Of a DNA stretch of 64,000 bases, positions 51,416 to 59,115 are shown in pieces. Position numbers and translations under genes: made by a program. Numbering within the stretch: the first letter of the stretch is position 1; each line of letters opens with the position of its first letter. Origin of the DNA: Muricauda sp. SCSIO 64092. Its GTDB lineage: Bacteria > Bacteroidota > Bacteroidia > Flavobacteriales > Flavobacteriaceae. The stretch is taken from contig NZ_CP095413.1 in NCBI RefSeq assembly GCF_023016285.1, positions 3,224,001 to 3,288,000 of the forward strand. Direction: 5' to 3'. The notes beneath the pieces were generated by a model. That model did not search any database. It was not told the DNA's origin and saw only the letters and a program-made list of their open reading frames with translations.

Positions 51416-51543
51416 TAGTAACCTGTTATGATTATTGACTATCAAATCGAACCACTGAATTTGACTAAGTATAATGTTGGGAACAAGCCGAAAAGCCAAC
51501 TGAATTTTGGAGTAGGTAACATAACCGATTAAAATAATCAATT

Positions 51544-51855
51544 ATGAACAAACACTATTTAATATCAAAAATGAAATCAACTGGAACCGCTTATCTATGC
51601 TGGTTCTTTCTCGGGTGCCACTATGCCTATTTAGGAAAATGGGGTTTACAAATCCTTTATTGGATAACATTAGGTGGGTTTGGTGTATGGGCACTGATAG
51701 ATTTGTTCCATATCCCCACTAAAGTGAGTAGTCACAACCTGGCAATATCAGCACAAATTGATGATATTGAAAAAAAGGAGAAAGACGAAAATCACGCAAA
51801 AAATATGGCGATGATGGCAGCGGCAAGTGGAAACAAAAACGCTCCCGAATCATAA
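51544..51855 (+). CDS. TM2-domain protein
   Basis: A 103-residue protein. TAYLCWFFLGCHYAYLGKWG followed by LQILYWITLGGFGVWALIDL gives two membrane helices joined by a short turn, with the DLF-type end of TM2 domains. A cytoplasmic charged helix follows. TM2 proteins are small membrane proteins of unclear role. The leader shares a motif with the 47197 gene. Confidence 0.75.
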   Translation: MNKHYLISKMKSTGTAYLCWFFLGCHYAYLGKWGLQILYWITLGGFGVWALIDLFHIPTKVSSHNLAISAQIDDIEKKEKDENHAKNMAMMAAASGNKNAPES

Positions 51856-51861
51856 CCAACT

Positions 51862-51936
51862 GACCACAATCACAATATTGAGTAGCCTTGTATTGTAGAT
51901 AGGCTTTCCTACTGCTATGTTGTGGTTAATTAAAAC
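51862..51936. repeat. Imperfect inverted repeat, cassette-end-like
   Basis: TGACCACAA near the left end pairs with TTGTGGTTA at the right end, with inner GAGTAGCC / GGCTTTCCTACT-type pairing. It is positioned just after the TM2 gene stop, like the attC-like structure at 9968-10206. Not proven. Confidence 0.35.
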
Positions 51937-52043
51937 GGAGTTAGGAATACTTGATATTGTTCCGACTATTTTTTTTGATGTTATTTTTTATCATTCAATA
52001 CGTTCTCAAGCCAGTATTATCCAAAGGTGGAGGGTGTTATTTC

Positions 52044-52073
52044 TTGACAAGTTGCAATTTATCATGGTACTAT
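52044..52073 (+). promoter_or_regulatory. Sigma70-like promoter for the T9SS protein
   Basis: TTGACA, 18-bp spacer, TACTAT, 65 bp before ATG 52138. No TAnnTTTG box is seen in the same leader. Confidence 0.5.
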
Positions 52074-52137
52074 CAAGGTGAAATGTGAAAATTGTGTATA
52101 CAATTTATTTTGTCTAAAACTTTAAAAATTAAATACC

Positions 52138-54768
52138 ATGGGAAGAAAAAACTACTTTTTGTGTGTTATGGTGCTCTCATGGGGCATGATAAACGCACAA
52201 ACAAACATCTCGTTCGTTGAAAATACAACAAGCGGACTGCAAGGAAAATCCTCATCATCAATCGATTATGATGAAGGTGTTTTGATCACCACCGGGTTTA
52301 CCGTATTCAATTATCTCAGTAATACCTATGTCTTTTCAACTGACGTATACCGTCTATCAGGAGGTGTTTTCACACCCATCCCAAACTCATTTATTGATGT
52401 GTACGAAGGATTTGCCTTGGTCGCTGATCTTGGCGGATCACCGGGTAAAGATTTTGTGGTGGTTGGAGCTACCAGTGCCGGCAGTAACGAAAATCCTCAA
52501 GGAAGGATTTATATCTCTAATACTTCTGGCGGATACGATACCCAAACCATTATTGGTCTGGGACAGGGAGCATCAGGTGTTTTAGCTGATTTTGATGAAG
52601 ACGGTGACCTTGATCTTTTCTACCAAGGTGAAGACGTTAACGGAACGCTCAGGATGATCGCATACCAAAATAACAACGGTACCTTTGCCCAAGCATGGTC
52701 ATCAACAGTAGGCAAAGCGGAGGGGGCAATTGGAGTCGGCACTGTCGACAACAACACGTCTCCTGACGTTATAACTTCTGGCACAGGACAAGCAGGTATT
52801 GCAACTGATCTTTGGATCAATACGAGCAGCAATGGAAACATTAGTTTCCAGGTAGATACGGCACATGATTTTGTAGGAGCAACAAGATCGGCAAATAAAT
52901 TTGTCGATATTGATAATGATGGCGATCTTGATCTTGTTTTTGGGGGAGCCATATGGGAGTTTGCTGATCCTAATGATTTCAAGACATACGTTTACAAAAA
53001 CGATGGGAACGGTACGTTTACTCTTTTTGATACGTTGCCAGGAAAAACATCGGCACATATGGCGTTTGCTGATGCTAACGATGACGGCTATGTTGACCTG
53101 TATTACAACGGTAATGAGCGCCATAACAGTGTTTTTAGTAATGTTGCAACCGGCGGTACCGATTTGTACCTAAACGATGGAACCGGAAAGTTCACCCTCT
53201 GTAGCTGCCCAAGTCTTGATTCAAATGTGAGCTTTGGTGACAACATCGTTATGGATGTAGATGGTGACGGTAGACTGGACATCGTTGAGATAGGACGAAT
53301 CGGAAGTCCTTTGGGAGAAAGAAAGGAAAGAATTCACCTCAATATGGGTGTTGTTGACGCAAGCCCTGTATTGGAGGTGTCTGCGGAAGACGGAGAAAAC
53401 TTTGGTGATGTTGCAGTTGGTGAGACAAAAGAAAGCGTCTTTACCATTACAAACACCGGGGGTTCTGCATTGAGTATTTCCGAGATTTCAATTGAGGGTT
53501 CGTCAGAATTTTCGTTCGTTCACGGTAATACGCTGCCTGTTGAGATACCGCAAAATGGAAGTATTGAGTTTTCGGTTCGGTTTACGCCGGTTTCAACCGG
53601 TTCTAAATCTGCAACCGTCAACATTGACAATAATTCTTCCAATTCTGCTCCGGTACACTCGATTTCTCTGACTGGGGTTGGTATAGAAACTCCACCGGAT
53701 AAACCGGTGCTTGTTTCGCCAGCTGACGGATCTGGCGATGTGTCAGTTACCCCTGATCTTTCTTGGTCGGCAGTTAACGGGCAAAATATTACCTACGCAG
53801 TACGCGTGGGTGATAGTCCAAATAACCTGTCTGAGGTTGGTCAAACACACGGCACATCGTTTGCTACAAGCTCACATCTTGGCACACTTGACCACGGTAC
53901 TACGTACTATTGGGCAGTTGTTGCACACAAGGGTAACCTTGAAAGTGAGCAGAGTAACGTATGGAGTTTCACAACTGTGGAACAAACGCAGGTAGCTCCT
54001 GAGCTTTCAATATCTCCATCCACTCAGGATGTGGGATCAGAGTCAGGAACCATTGTCTTTGACATCACGTCTAACGTGGATTGGGAAGTATCAACTGATG
54101 CCGATTGGTTGGATGTAAGTACAACAAGCGGGGTTCAGAATGGAACCGTAACCGTTACGTATTTAGAAAATACCAGCTTGGATGCTCGGTCTGCGACCGT
54201 TGTGGTTTCAGGATCAGGGTTAAGCGTTAGTGCCACCGTCAATCAAGCTGCGAGGGTAGTTATAGAAGAACCGGAAGTTGAGCTTTCAATATCCCCATCC
54301 GTTGAAGATGTGGGAGGAGAGCAGGGAGAAATCCTTTTTGATATTAGTTCCAATACCGATTGGGAGATATCAATTGACGTGGACTGGTTGGTGTTAAATG
54401 TAACTGACGGAACAGGCAGTACAACGGTAACTGCCCGTTACTTAGAAAACCCAACCCAAGCTGTCCGAGCGGCAACGCTTACGGTTTCTTGTTCAGAGTT
54501 AACGGCCACCGCTGTTATCAATCAAGTTGCGGGAACTGTGGAGCCTCAGGCGCCGAAAATGAATGTGTACCCAGTCCCTGCAAGGACCATCGTATCTATT
54601 GATTGGGAAAAATTCTCCCAAGCAAGTCTATACGACTTTTCGGGGAGGAGAGTATTAACATCTCATTCTAACCGAATAGATGTGCGGGTGCTTCCTTCCG
54701 GCATTTACATTCTGCATGCAGAAGGAACGGACGGGAAGATTGAAAAAAAGAAAATTTTAATACAATGA
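52138..54768 (+). CDS. Large secreted VCBS/BACON protein with T9SS signal
   Basis: An 876-residue protein. Signal peptide to about residue 20. Residues 60-400 hold FG-GAP/VCBS-type calcium-binding repeats (LADFDEDGDLDLFYQ, FVDIDNDGDLDLVFGG, FADANDDGYVDLYYNG, VMDVDGDGRLDIVEIG). Residues 410-525 are an Ig-like choice-of-anchor/ASH domain. Residues 530-625 are Fn3-like. Residues 635-800 are two BACON-like repeats (SNVDWEVSTDADWLDVSTTS, SNTDWEISIDVDWLVLN). Residues 805-876 are a T9SS type A sorting domain (MNVYPVPARTIVSID, LPSGIYILHAEG, KKKILIQ). It is exported by the type IX system and anchored or released at the surface, probably for adhesion. Confidence 0.85.
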   Translation: MGRKNYFLCVMVLSWGMINAQTNISFVENTTSGLQGKSSSSIDYDEGVLITTGFTVFNYLSNTYVFSTDVYRLSGGVFTPIPNSFIDVYEGFALVADLGGSPGKDFVVVGATSAGSNENPQGRIYISNTSGGYDTQTIIGLGQGASGVLADFDEDGDLDLFYQGEDVNGTLRMIAYQNNNGTFAQAWSSTVGKAEGAIGVGTVDNNTSPDVITSGTGQAGIATDLWINTSSNGNISFQVDTAHDFVGATRSANKFVDIDNDGDLDLVFGGAIWEFADPNDFKTYVYKNDGNGTFTLFDTLPGKTSAHMAFADANDDGYVDLYYNGNERHNSVFSNVATGGTDLYLNDGTGKFTLCSCPSLDSNVSFGDNIVMDVDGDGRLDIVEIGRIGSPLGERKERIHLNMGVVDASPVLEVSAEDGENFGDVAVGETKESVFTITNTGGSALSISEISIEGSSEFSFVHGNTLPVEIPQNGSIEFSVRFTPVSTGSKSATVNIDNNSSNSAPVHSISLTGVGIETPPDKPVLVSPADGSGDVSVTPDLSWSAVNGQNITYAVRVGDSPNNLSEVGQTHGTSFATSSHLGTLDHGTTYYWAVVAHKGNLESEQSNVWSFTTVEQTQVAPELSISPSTQDVGSESGTIVFDITSNVDWEVSTDADWLDVSTTSGVQNGTVTVTYLENTSLDARSATVVVSGSGLSVSATVNQAARVVIEEPEVELSISPSVEDVGGEQGEILFDISSNTDWEISIDVDWLVLNVTDGTGSTTVTARYLENPTQAVRAATLTVSCSELTATAVINQVAGTVEPQAPKMNVYPVPARTIVSIDWEKFSQASLYDFSGRRVLTSHSNRIDVRVLPSGIYILHAEGTDGKIEKKKILIQ

Positions 54769-54797
54769 AAAAGAAATAATAGCAAATTATGCTGAAA

Positions 54798-54825
54798 GAG
54801 GCTGTCTAAAAAGGCGGCCTCTTTT
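54798..54825 (+). terminator. Terminator after the T9SS gene
   Basis: GAGGCTG / CGGCCTC stem (one wobble pair) followed by TTTT, 30 bp after the stop. Confidence 0.75.
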
Positions 54826-54830
54826 CTGTT

Positions 54831-54859
54831 TTCACATTCGTTTTTTTTTGTGATATACT
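54831..54859 (+). promoter_or_regulatory. Sigma70-like promoter (extended -10)
   Basis: TTCACA, 17-bp spacer, TATACT with upstream TG (TGATATACT), 28 bp before ATG 54887. Confidence 0.55.
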
Positions 54860-54886
54860 GTTCCTGCTCAATAAATGTAATTAAGT

Positions 54887-56476
54887 ATGAAAAAGTTAAT
54901 TCAAAAAATAAATACACGGGACACACGTTCGGTTATATGTGGTCTCGTACTTGCAATGGCGGTCGGTATGGCTACATCTTTTACCCAGGCTCAGATTGCC
55001 AATGTGCGTTCATTTGCGGGCGCCAGTGACGGTCTTTCGCGTATCGGTTCTTTGGCTCTTGGAGCATCAGGTTTGCCATCGTGGTTTGATACAGAAGAGT
55101 TAAAATGTACTGGGAGTATTGGTTCTAACCCGGATGATAAAGCTTGTTTTGCTTTCCCTAACAATACTTCTGCAAGTTTTTATAATCTCTTGGTAAAACA
55201 ACGGGTTTCTGCACCATTGTTTGTCGCAGGTACTTACTCAAGCGGGCAATCAGCACCCGCAGAATTTGTCGTAAAAAATAGCAATACTGATTCCGATTCT
55301 ATGCTCGTTTCCGGTCTTGGTTACTCTCCAAGCGGTAGCTTCAGCCCTCGAAATTCCACCACGCTCCGTGAGGTCTGTGCCAACAAAGATGGAAAACTCG
55401 TTATCTGTGGTGTAGCCGGCTCTTGTGGTAGCGCAAACGGTACTTCAACCTCAACAGCCCCAACAACCAACCGCTGTTCAGCGGGTACCGCCTCATCAGT
55501 ATCAACCGGTTCAACGTCATATACGTGGACGTGTAGCGGTACAAACGGTCATGCCAGTGCTTCGTGTTCGGCGCCTCGCATCACGTATGCATGGAACATT
55601 GGTACATGGGGAAGCTGTACCGGCGGGACGTCTGGAACGTCTGGAAGTTGTTCGGGATCATGGACAACCAATTCTGGCGGATCATGTTCAGGAACATACA
55701 TCTCTGCCCCTACTTATGAAAAGGTGTGGGTGAATAATACATCATTTAATTGGTCAGAGCATCGTGTTTACGATTCCGCTAAGAATTCTGTTGGATACGC
55801 GAGTTCATCAAGCGGTAGCGGTACCTGTTCTGGGTGTTCTACCAATGAGGTTGTATATAAAGTACGTTGTAATCACCCTACCTATCAGTCCTACTACGAT
55901 TATGATGATTACGTCGAAGACGGTCACTATGATTTAACTGAGGATGAATTTAATGCTCAAGGAGGTTACGTTACGGTAACCACCGGTTCTCATTATTGTG
56001 AATGGTATAAGGCAAAATGGACAGGTTCACGTTTTGTTAGAGCTCCCAATGCTCCAAATTGTAGTACGGTCTGGTGTGGAGACCGGAGTTCGCTTCACGA
56101 CTTAATAACAGCAACGCAAGCCTATAGGTTCAGAAATGATCGTGCGTGTCCGCAAAACTGGAGCTGTAGTAATAAATACACACCTTCAAGCCAGTCCTGT
56201 TCAGGCGCAACCTCTTCGTCAGCATGTACTACCGGTCAACGCTCTTCATGTACGTGGACCCCAACAACCACAACCCACTCATGTTCAAGTGCAACCTCTT
56301 CGTCAGCATGTATCTCTCGAAATCCTAGTGCATGTACCTGGACCCCAGGAACGTCAGGAACCCCAGGCACCCGAACCCGTACCGTCACCTGTCGATCTTC
56401 AACTGGTGCGACCGTCTCAGACTCGCTCTGTACCGGTACGAAGCCAACAACATCACAGACATGTGCTTCTGTATAA
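54887..56476 (+). CDS. Cysteine-rich thrombospondin-like surface protein (copy 1)
   Basis: A 529-residue protein. A membrane/signal segment (ICGLVLAMAVGMATSFTQAQ) is followed by a spike-like N-terminal region. Residues 175-260 have Ser/Thr/Gly-rich Cys modules (SGTNGHASASCSAPRITYAW, GSCTGG). Residues 415-529 have ATSSSAC/SCTWTP-type repeats and end with TRTVTCRSSTGATVSDSLCT and KPTTSQTCA. The WNxGxWGSC and RTVTC...C...KPxTSQxC pieces are the two ends of a TSP1-like domain split by a long insert. Many Cys residues imply disulfides outside the cytoplasm. Close paralogue of the next gene. This style is familiar to me from Patescibacteria. Confidence 0.7.
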   Translation: MKKLIQKINTRDTRSVICGLVLAMAVGMATSFTQAQIANVRSFAGASDGLSRIGSLALGASGLPSWFDTEELKCTGSIGSNPDDKACFAFPNNTSASFYNLLVKQRVSAPLFVAGTYSSGQSAPAEFVVKNSNTDSDSMLVSGLGYSPSGSFSPRNSTTLREVCANKDGKLVICGVAGSCGSANGTSTSTAPTTNRCSAGTASSVSTGSTSYTWTCSGTNGHASASCSAPRITYAWNIGTWGSCTGGTSGTSGSCSGSWTTNSGGSCSGTYISAPTYEKVWVNNTSFNWSEHRVYDSAKNSVGYASSSSGSGTCSGCSTNEVVYKVRCNHPTYQSYYDYDDYVEDGHYDLTEDEFNAQGGYVTVTTGSHYCEWYKAKWTGSRFVRAPNAPNCSTVWCGDRSSLHDLITATQAYRFRNDRACPQNWSCSNKYTPSSQSCSGATSSSACTTGQRSSCTWTPTTTTHSCSSATSSSACISRNPSACTWTPGTSGTPGTRTRTVTCRSSTGATVSDSLCTGTKPTTSQTCASV

Positions 56477-56613
56477 TACTCGACAGTCAAAAACACCTTA
56501 TTTAACCGACCACATTTGTGTTTAGGTTAGAAGACAACCACGGTTGATAACTGGTGTTTTTTATTACACCCATTTCCAACATTACAAAGGCCCGACCTTC
56601 GTAACCTCTCCGG

Positions 56614-56643
56614 TTGTATTGATAATTGTGAGCGTGATATAAT
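56614..56643 (+). promoter_or_regulatory. Sigma70-like promoter (extended -10)
   Basis: TTGTAT, 18-bp spacer, TATAAT with TG at the extended position, 9 bp before ATG 56653. Such a short leader implies translation close to the 5' end. Confidence 0.55.
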
Positions 56644-56652
56644 ATTCGCAGT

Positions 56653-58215
56653 ATGAAACACACACATTGGAAAAAATTTATCATCGGACTTGGTATTGGA
56701 ACCCTCCTGTTTGCAGGAGTGATCCACTACCACGGAAGCGTGTTTGACGTGAGCGCAAGCACCACATCAAGAAAACTCCTCACGACAGATGGAAACATGT
56801 CGCTTCCTGGAGTGCTTGATATTGAACAATTTGAATTAGCCCCAAAAGGCGAGCAAAGCCAGACACGGATACCCAACGTCTCTGCTTTTCTCGATCCAAT
56901 CACCAAGAGTATTGCCTCAAGCCCAGTGATCTTTCGTCTCGTAGGAACGTCAGCATTTCACACCGTGTCTGCTTTTGATAACGGTGCATTTGGCCCTACG
57001 TTCGTTGGTCATGTCGCAAACGGTGTTACCTTACCAGGGTATGTTGTCGGTGATCCTGTTCTTCAGGTAGACGGTGATATTCAAATTGAATCTATGGGTC
57101 ATGACAGTAATTCGAATGTCAAGGTATGTGTGAACGACTTTGGTAAGTTGGTACCGTGTTCTGCCCCTCCAGTTAGTGGCGTCTGTGGTGGAGCACATGG
57201 AAGCTCGCTTTCATCAGCACCTGTCACTAACCTCTGTTCAATAGGTACCGCATCGTCAGTAGCCACAAATACAAGCACCTATACCTGGAACTGTACTGGA
57301 TCAAATGGTGGTTCTAGTGCTTCGTGTTCGGCTAATCGTGTTACGTATGCGTGGAATACCGGTTCGTGGGGGAGTTGTAGTGGGGGGACGTCTGGGAGTT
57401 GTTCCGGATCGTGGACAAGCACTTCTGGCGGATCATGTTCAGGAACGTATGTCTCTGCTCTTCCTTATGAAAAGGTGTGGGTGAATAATACGCCGTTTAA
57501 TTGGTCAGAGAATCGTGTTTACAATTCCGCTAAGAGTTCTGTTGGGTATTCAAGTGGTGGATCAAGCGGTACGTGTTCTGGGTGCTCTATCAATCAGGTT
57601 GTGTATCGAGCAAATTGTTTTCACCCTGAATATAAGGAGTACTACACATATGATGACTATTATGATGCAGGTCACTCTGCTTTAACTGAGCCTCAATTTA
57701 ATGCTCAACTTGCTTCCCAAGGTTATGTTAGAGTTAAACTTAGCCATGGTAACTACAATTGTGGATGGTATAAGGCAAAATGGACGGGTTCAAAATTTGC
57801 CCAAGCCCCCAATATCGGTAGTTGTAGTACGGTTTGGTGTGGAGCCCGGAGTTCACTTAACGACGTAATAACAGCAAGACAAGCCCATAGGTTTAGAAAT
57901 GATTTTACGTGCCCGCAAGATTGGGACTGTCTTAATAGATACACACCTTCAAGTCAGTCCTGTTCAGGCGCAACCTCTTCATCGGCATGTACCGGTCAAA
58001 GTTCTTCGTGTACATGGACTCCAACAACCACAACCCACTCATGTTCAGGTGCAACATCCTCATCAGCATGTACCGGTCAAAGTTCTTCGTGTAGCTGGAC
58101 TGCAGGCACCTCAGGAACCCAAACCCGTGCCGTAACCTGTCGATCTTCAAACGGTACTACGGTTGCAGATTCATTCTGTACCGGTACGAAACCATCAACA
58201 TCACAATCTTGTTAA
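56653..58215 (+). CDS. Cysteine-rich thrombospondin-like surface protein (copy 2)
   Basis: A 520-residue paralogue of the preceding gene. N-terminal membrane segment (FIIGLGIGTLLFAGVIHYHG), then a beta-rich spike-like region (FRLVGTSAFHTVSAFDNGAF). The Cys-rich middle (NGGSSASCSANRVTYAWNTG, GSWGSCSGG) and a segment EKVWVNNTPFNWSENRVYNS are almost identical in both copies. The ATSSSACTGQSSSCTWTP repeats are followed by RAVTCRSSNGTTVADSFCTG and KPSTSQSC. The N-terminal domains differ more than the C-terminal parts, so the two proteins may recognise different targets with a shared stalk. Confidence 0.7.
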   Translation: MKHTHWKKFIIGLGIGTLLFAGVIHYHGSVFDVSASTTSRKLLTTDGNMSLPGVLDIEQFELAPKGEQSQTRIPNVSAFLDPITKSIASSPVIFRLVGTSAFHTVSAFDNGAFGPTFVGHVANGVTLPGYVVGDPVLQVDGDIQIESMGHDSNSNVKVCVNDFGKLVPCSAPPVSGVCGGAHGSSLSSAPVTNLCSIGTASSVATNTSTYTWNCTGSNGGSSASCSANRVTYAWNTGSWGSCSGGTSGSCSGSWTSTSGGSCSGTYVSALPYEKVWVNNTPFNWSENRVYNSAKSSVGYSSGGSSGTCSGCSINQVVYRANCFHPEYKEYYTYDDYYDAGHSALTEPQFNAQLASQGYVRVKLSHGNYNCGWYKAKWTGSKFAQAPNIGSCSTVWCGARSSLNDVITARQAHRFRNDFTCPQDWDCLNRYTPSSQSCSGATSSSACTGQSSSCTWTPTTTTHSCSGATSSSACTGQSSSCSWTAGTSGTQTRAVTCRSSNGTTVADSFCTGTKPSTSQSC

Positions 58216-58218
58216 TCA

Positions 58219-58244
58219 AAAACACCATGCAGATGGTGTTTTTT
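58219..58244 (+). terminator. Terminator after the second Cys-rich gene
   Basis: AAACACCAT / ATGGTGTTT stem with GCAG loop and T-run. Confidence 0.85.
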
Positions 58245-58265
58245 CTTTCAGGAATAGATGAACAC

Positions 58266-58419
58266 AAGTGGTACGCCTCACCACTGGTTTTCGGATGTCC
58301 CACGTCGAAAGGCACATTTCAAATGCCATCTTTTGGGACATCACGAAAAGCCAGATTGCAAGTTTCCACGAAACTAACGTAACGCAAAACTTGCCATCTG
58401 GCTGAGGGGGTTCCCTCAG
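58266..58419. other. Cluster of four hairpins, candidate structured RNA or repeat remnant
   Basis: Consecutive stems AGTGGT/ACCACT (58266-58285), GATGTCCC/GGGACATC (58294-58342, with inner GGCA/TGCC), AGCCAGAT-GCAAGTTT / AAACTTGC-ATCTGGCT (58349-58403) and CTGAGGG/CCCTCAG (58402-58419). The minus strand also has a 76-codon frame, which I take as a by-product. No known riboswitch or ncRNA family was recognised. Confidence 0.45.
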
Positions 58420-58503
58420 ACTCCCTTTTAGCCAGTGCATACACAACCTCCTAAACGATGATAGGATTGTTGCTGCCTAGACAAACAATTTGGGGATAAT
58501 TTC

Positions 58504-58532
58504 TTTACAACATTCAGAAAACAGGTGATAAT
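58504..58532 (+). promoter_or_regulatory. Sigma70-like promoter
   Basis: TTTACA, 17-bp spacer, GATAAT, 40 bp before ATG 58572. Confidence 0.4.
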
Positions 58533-58571
58533 AGAAGCAGGAACGAGTAATAACAATTTAATAAATACATT

Positions 58572-59012
58572 ATGAAAAAAACACTTTTTATCCTGGTCGT
58601 GTCATGTGCTTTCGTGATGACAGCATATGCACAAAACGATGTTGCAGTGCTTAGCAATAGTGATATTCTAAACAGAGTTAAAGCTGTTGAAAGTAGTCAT
58701 TCAAATGAGAATAAGTATGTAGCGTTTTCCAATGAGGATCCATTAAGTAGAACTAATAAAGCAGATTTTGCTAGAAACCACAGCAAAAAAGCTAAAGAGC
58801 TTTCAAAAACATTTGTGAATGGTAAAATAGTGGCTTTAAAAAAAGGGTACACTTATAAACAGAAATTTCATTGGTTGATAATGATTATCAATGTTACCGA
58901 TGACAAGATAGATATGTATGCCTTTACCTCCAATACCAATTTTACGGGGATAAGGTATCAACCATTTGATAAAACGCTCAATTTTAGAAATTACATACTA
59001 GAAAATTATTAG
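58572..59012 (+). CDS. Small secreted protein
   Basis: A 146-residue protein with a clear signal peptide (LFILVVSCAFVMTAYAQNDV). The mature part is basic and polar, with a C-terminal half (FHWLIMIINVTDDKIDMYAF) of beta strands. No family is recognised. It is a single-gene unit with its own promoter-like sequence and terminator, sitting between the Cys-rich proteins and the VirB6-like gene. Confidence 0.6.
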   Translation: MKKTLFILVVSCAFVMTAYAQNDVAVLSNSDILNRVKAVESSHSNENKYVAFSNEDPLSRTNKADFARNHSKKAKELSKTFVNGKIVALKKGYTYKQKFHWLIMIINVTDDKIDMYAFTSNTNFTGIRYQPFDKTLNFRNYILENY

Positions 59013-59037
59013 TTATAACTTTCTAAAAACTTTTCTT

Positions 59038-59068
59038 ATCCCTTCTTTCATTTCAGAAGGGATTTTTT
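59038..59068 (+). terminator. Rho-independent terminator
   Basis: ATCCCTTCT / AGAAGGGAT stem followed by TTTTTT. Confidence 0.85.
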
Positions 59069-59115
59069 GTGTTTAAATTTTGCTTAATGTAGTATACTGT
59101 TAGTGCTAAAATACC

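Noticed and set aside
58216..58446. 76-codon minus-strand frame over the hairpin cluster
   Set aside because: The DNA here is dominated by stem-loops, so the open frame is more likely a by-product; kept as a structured region instead.
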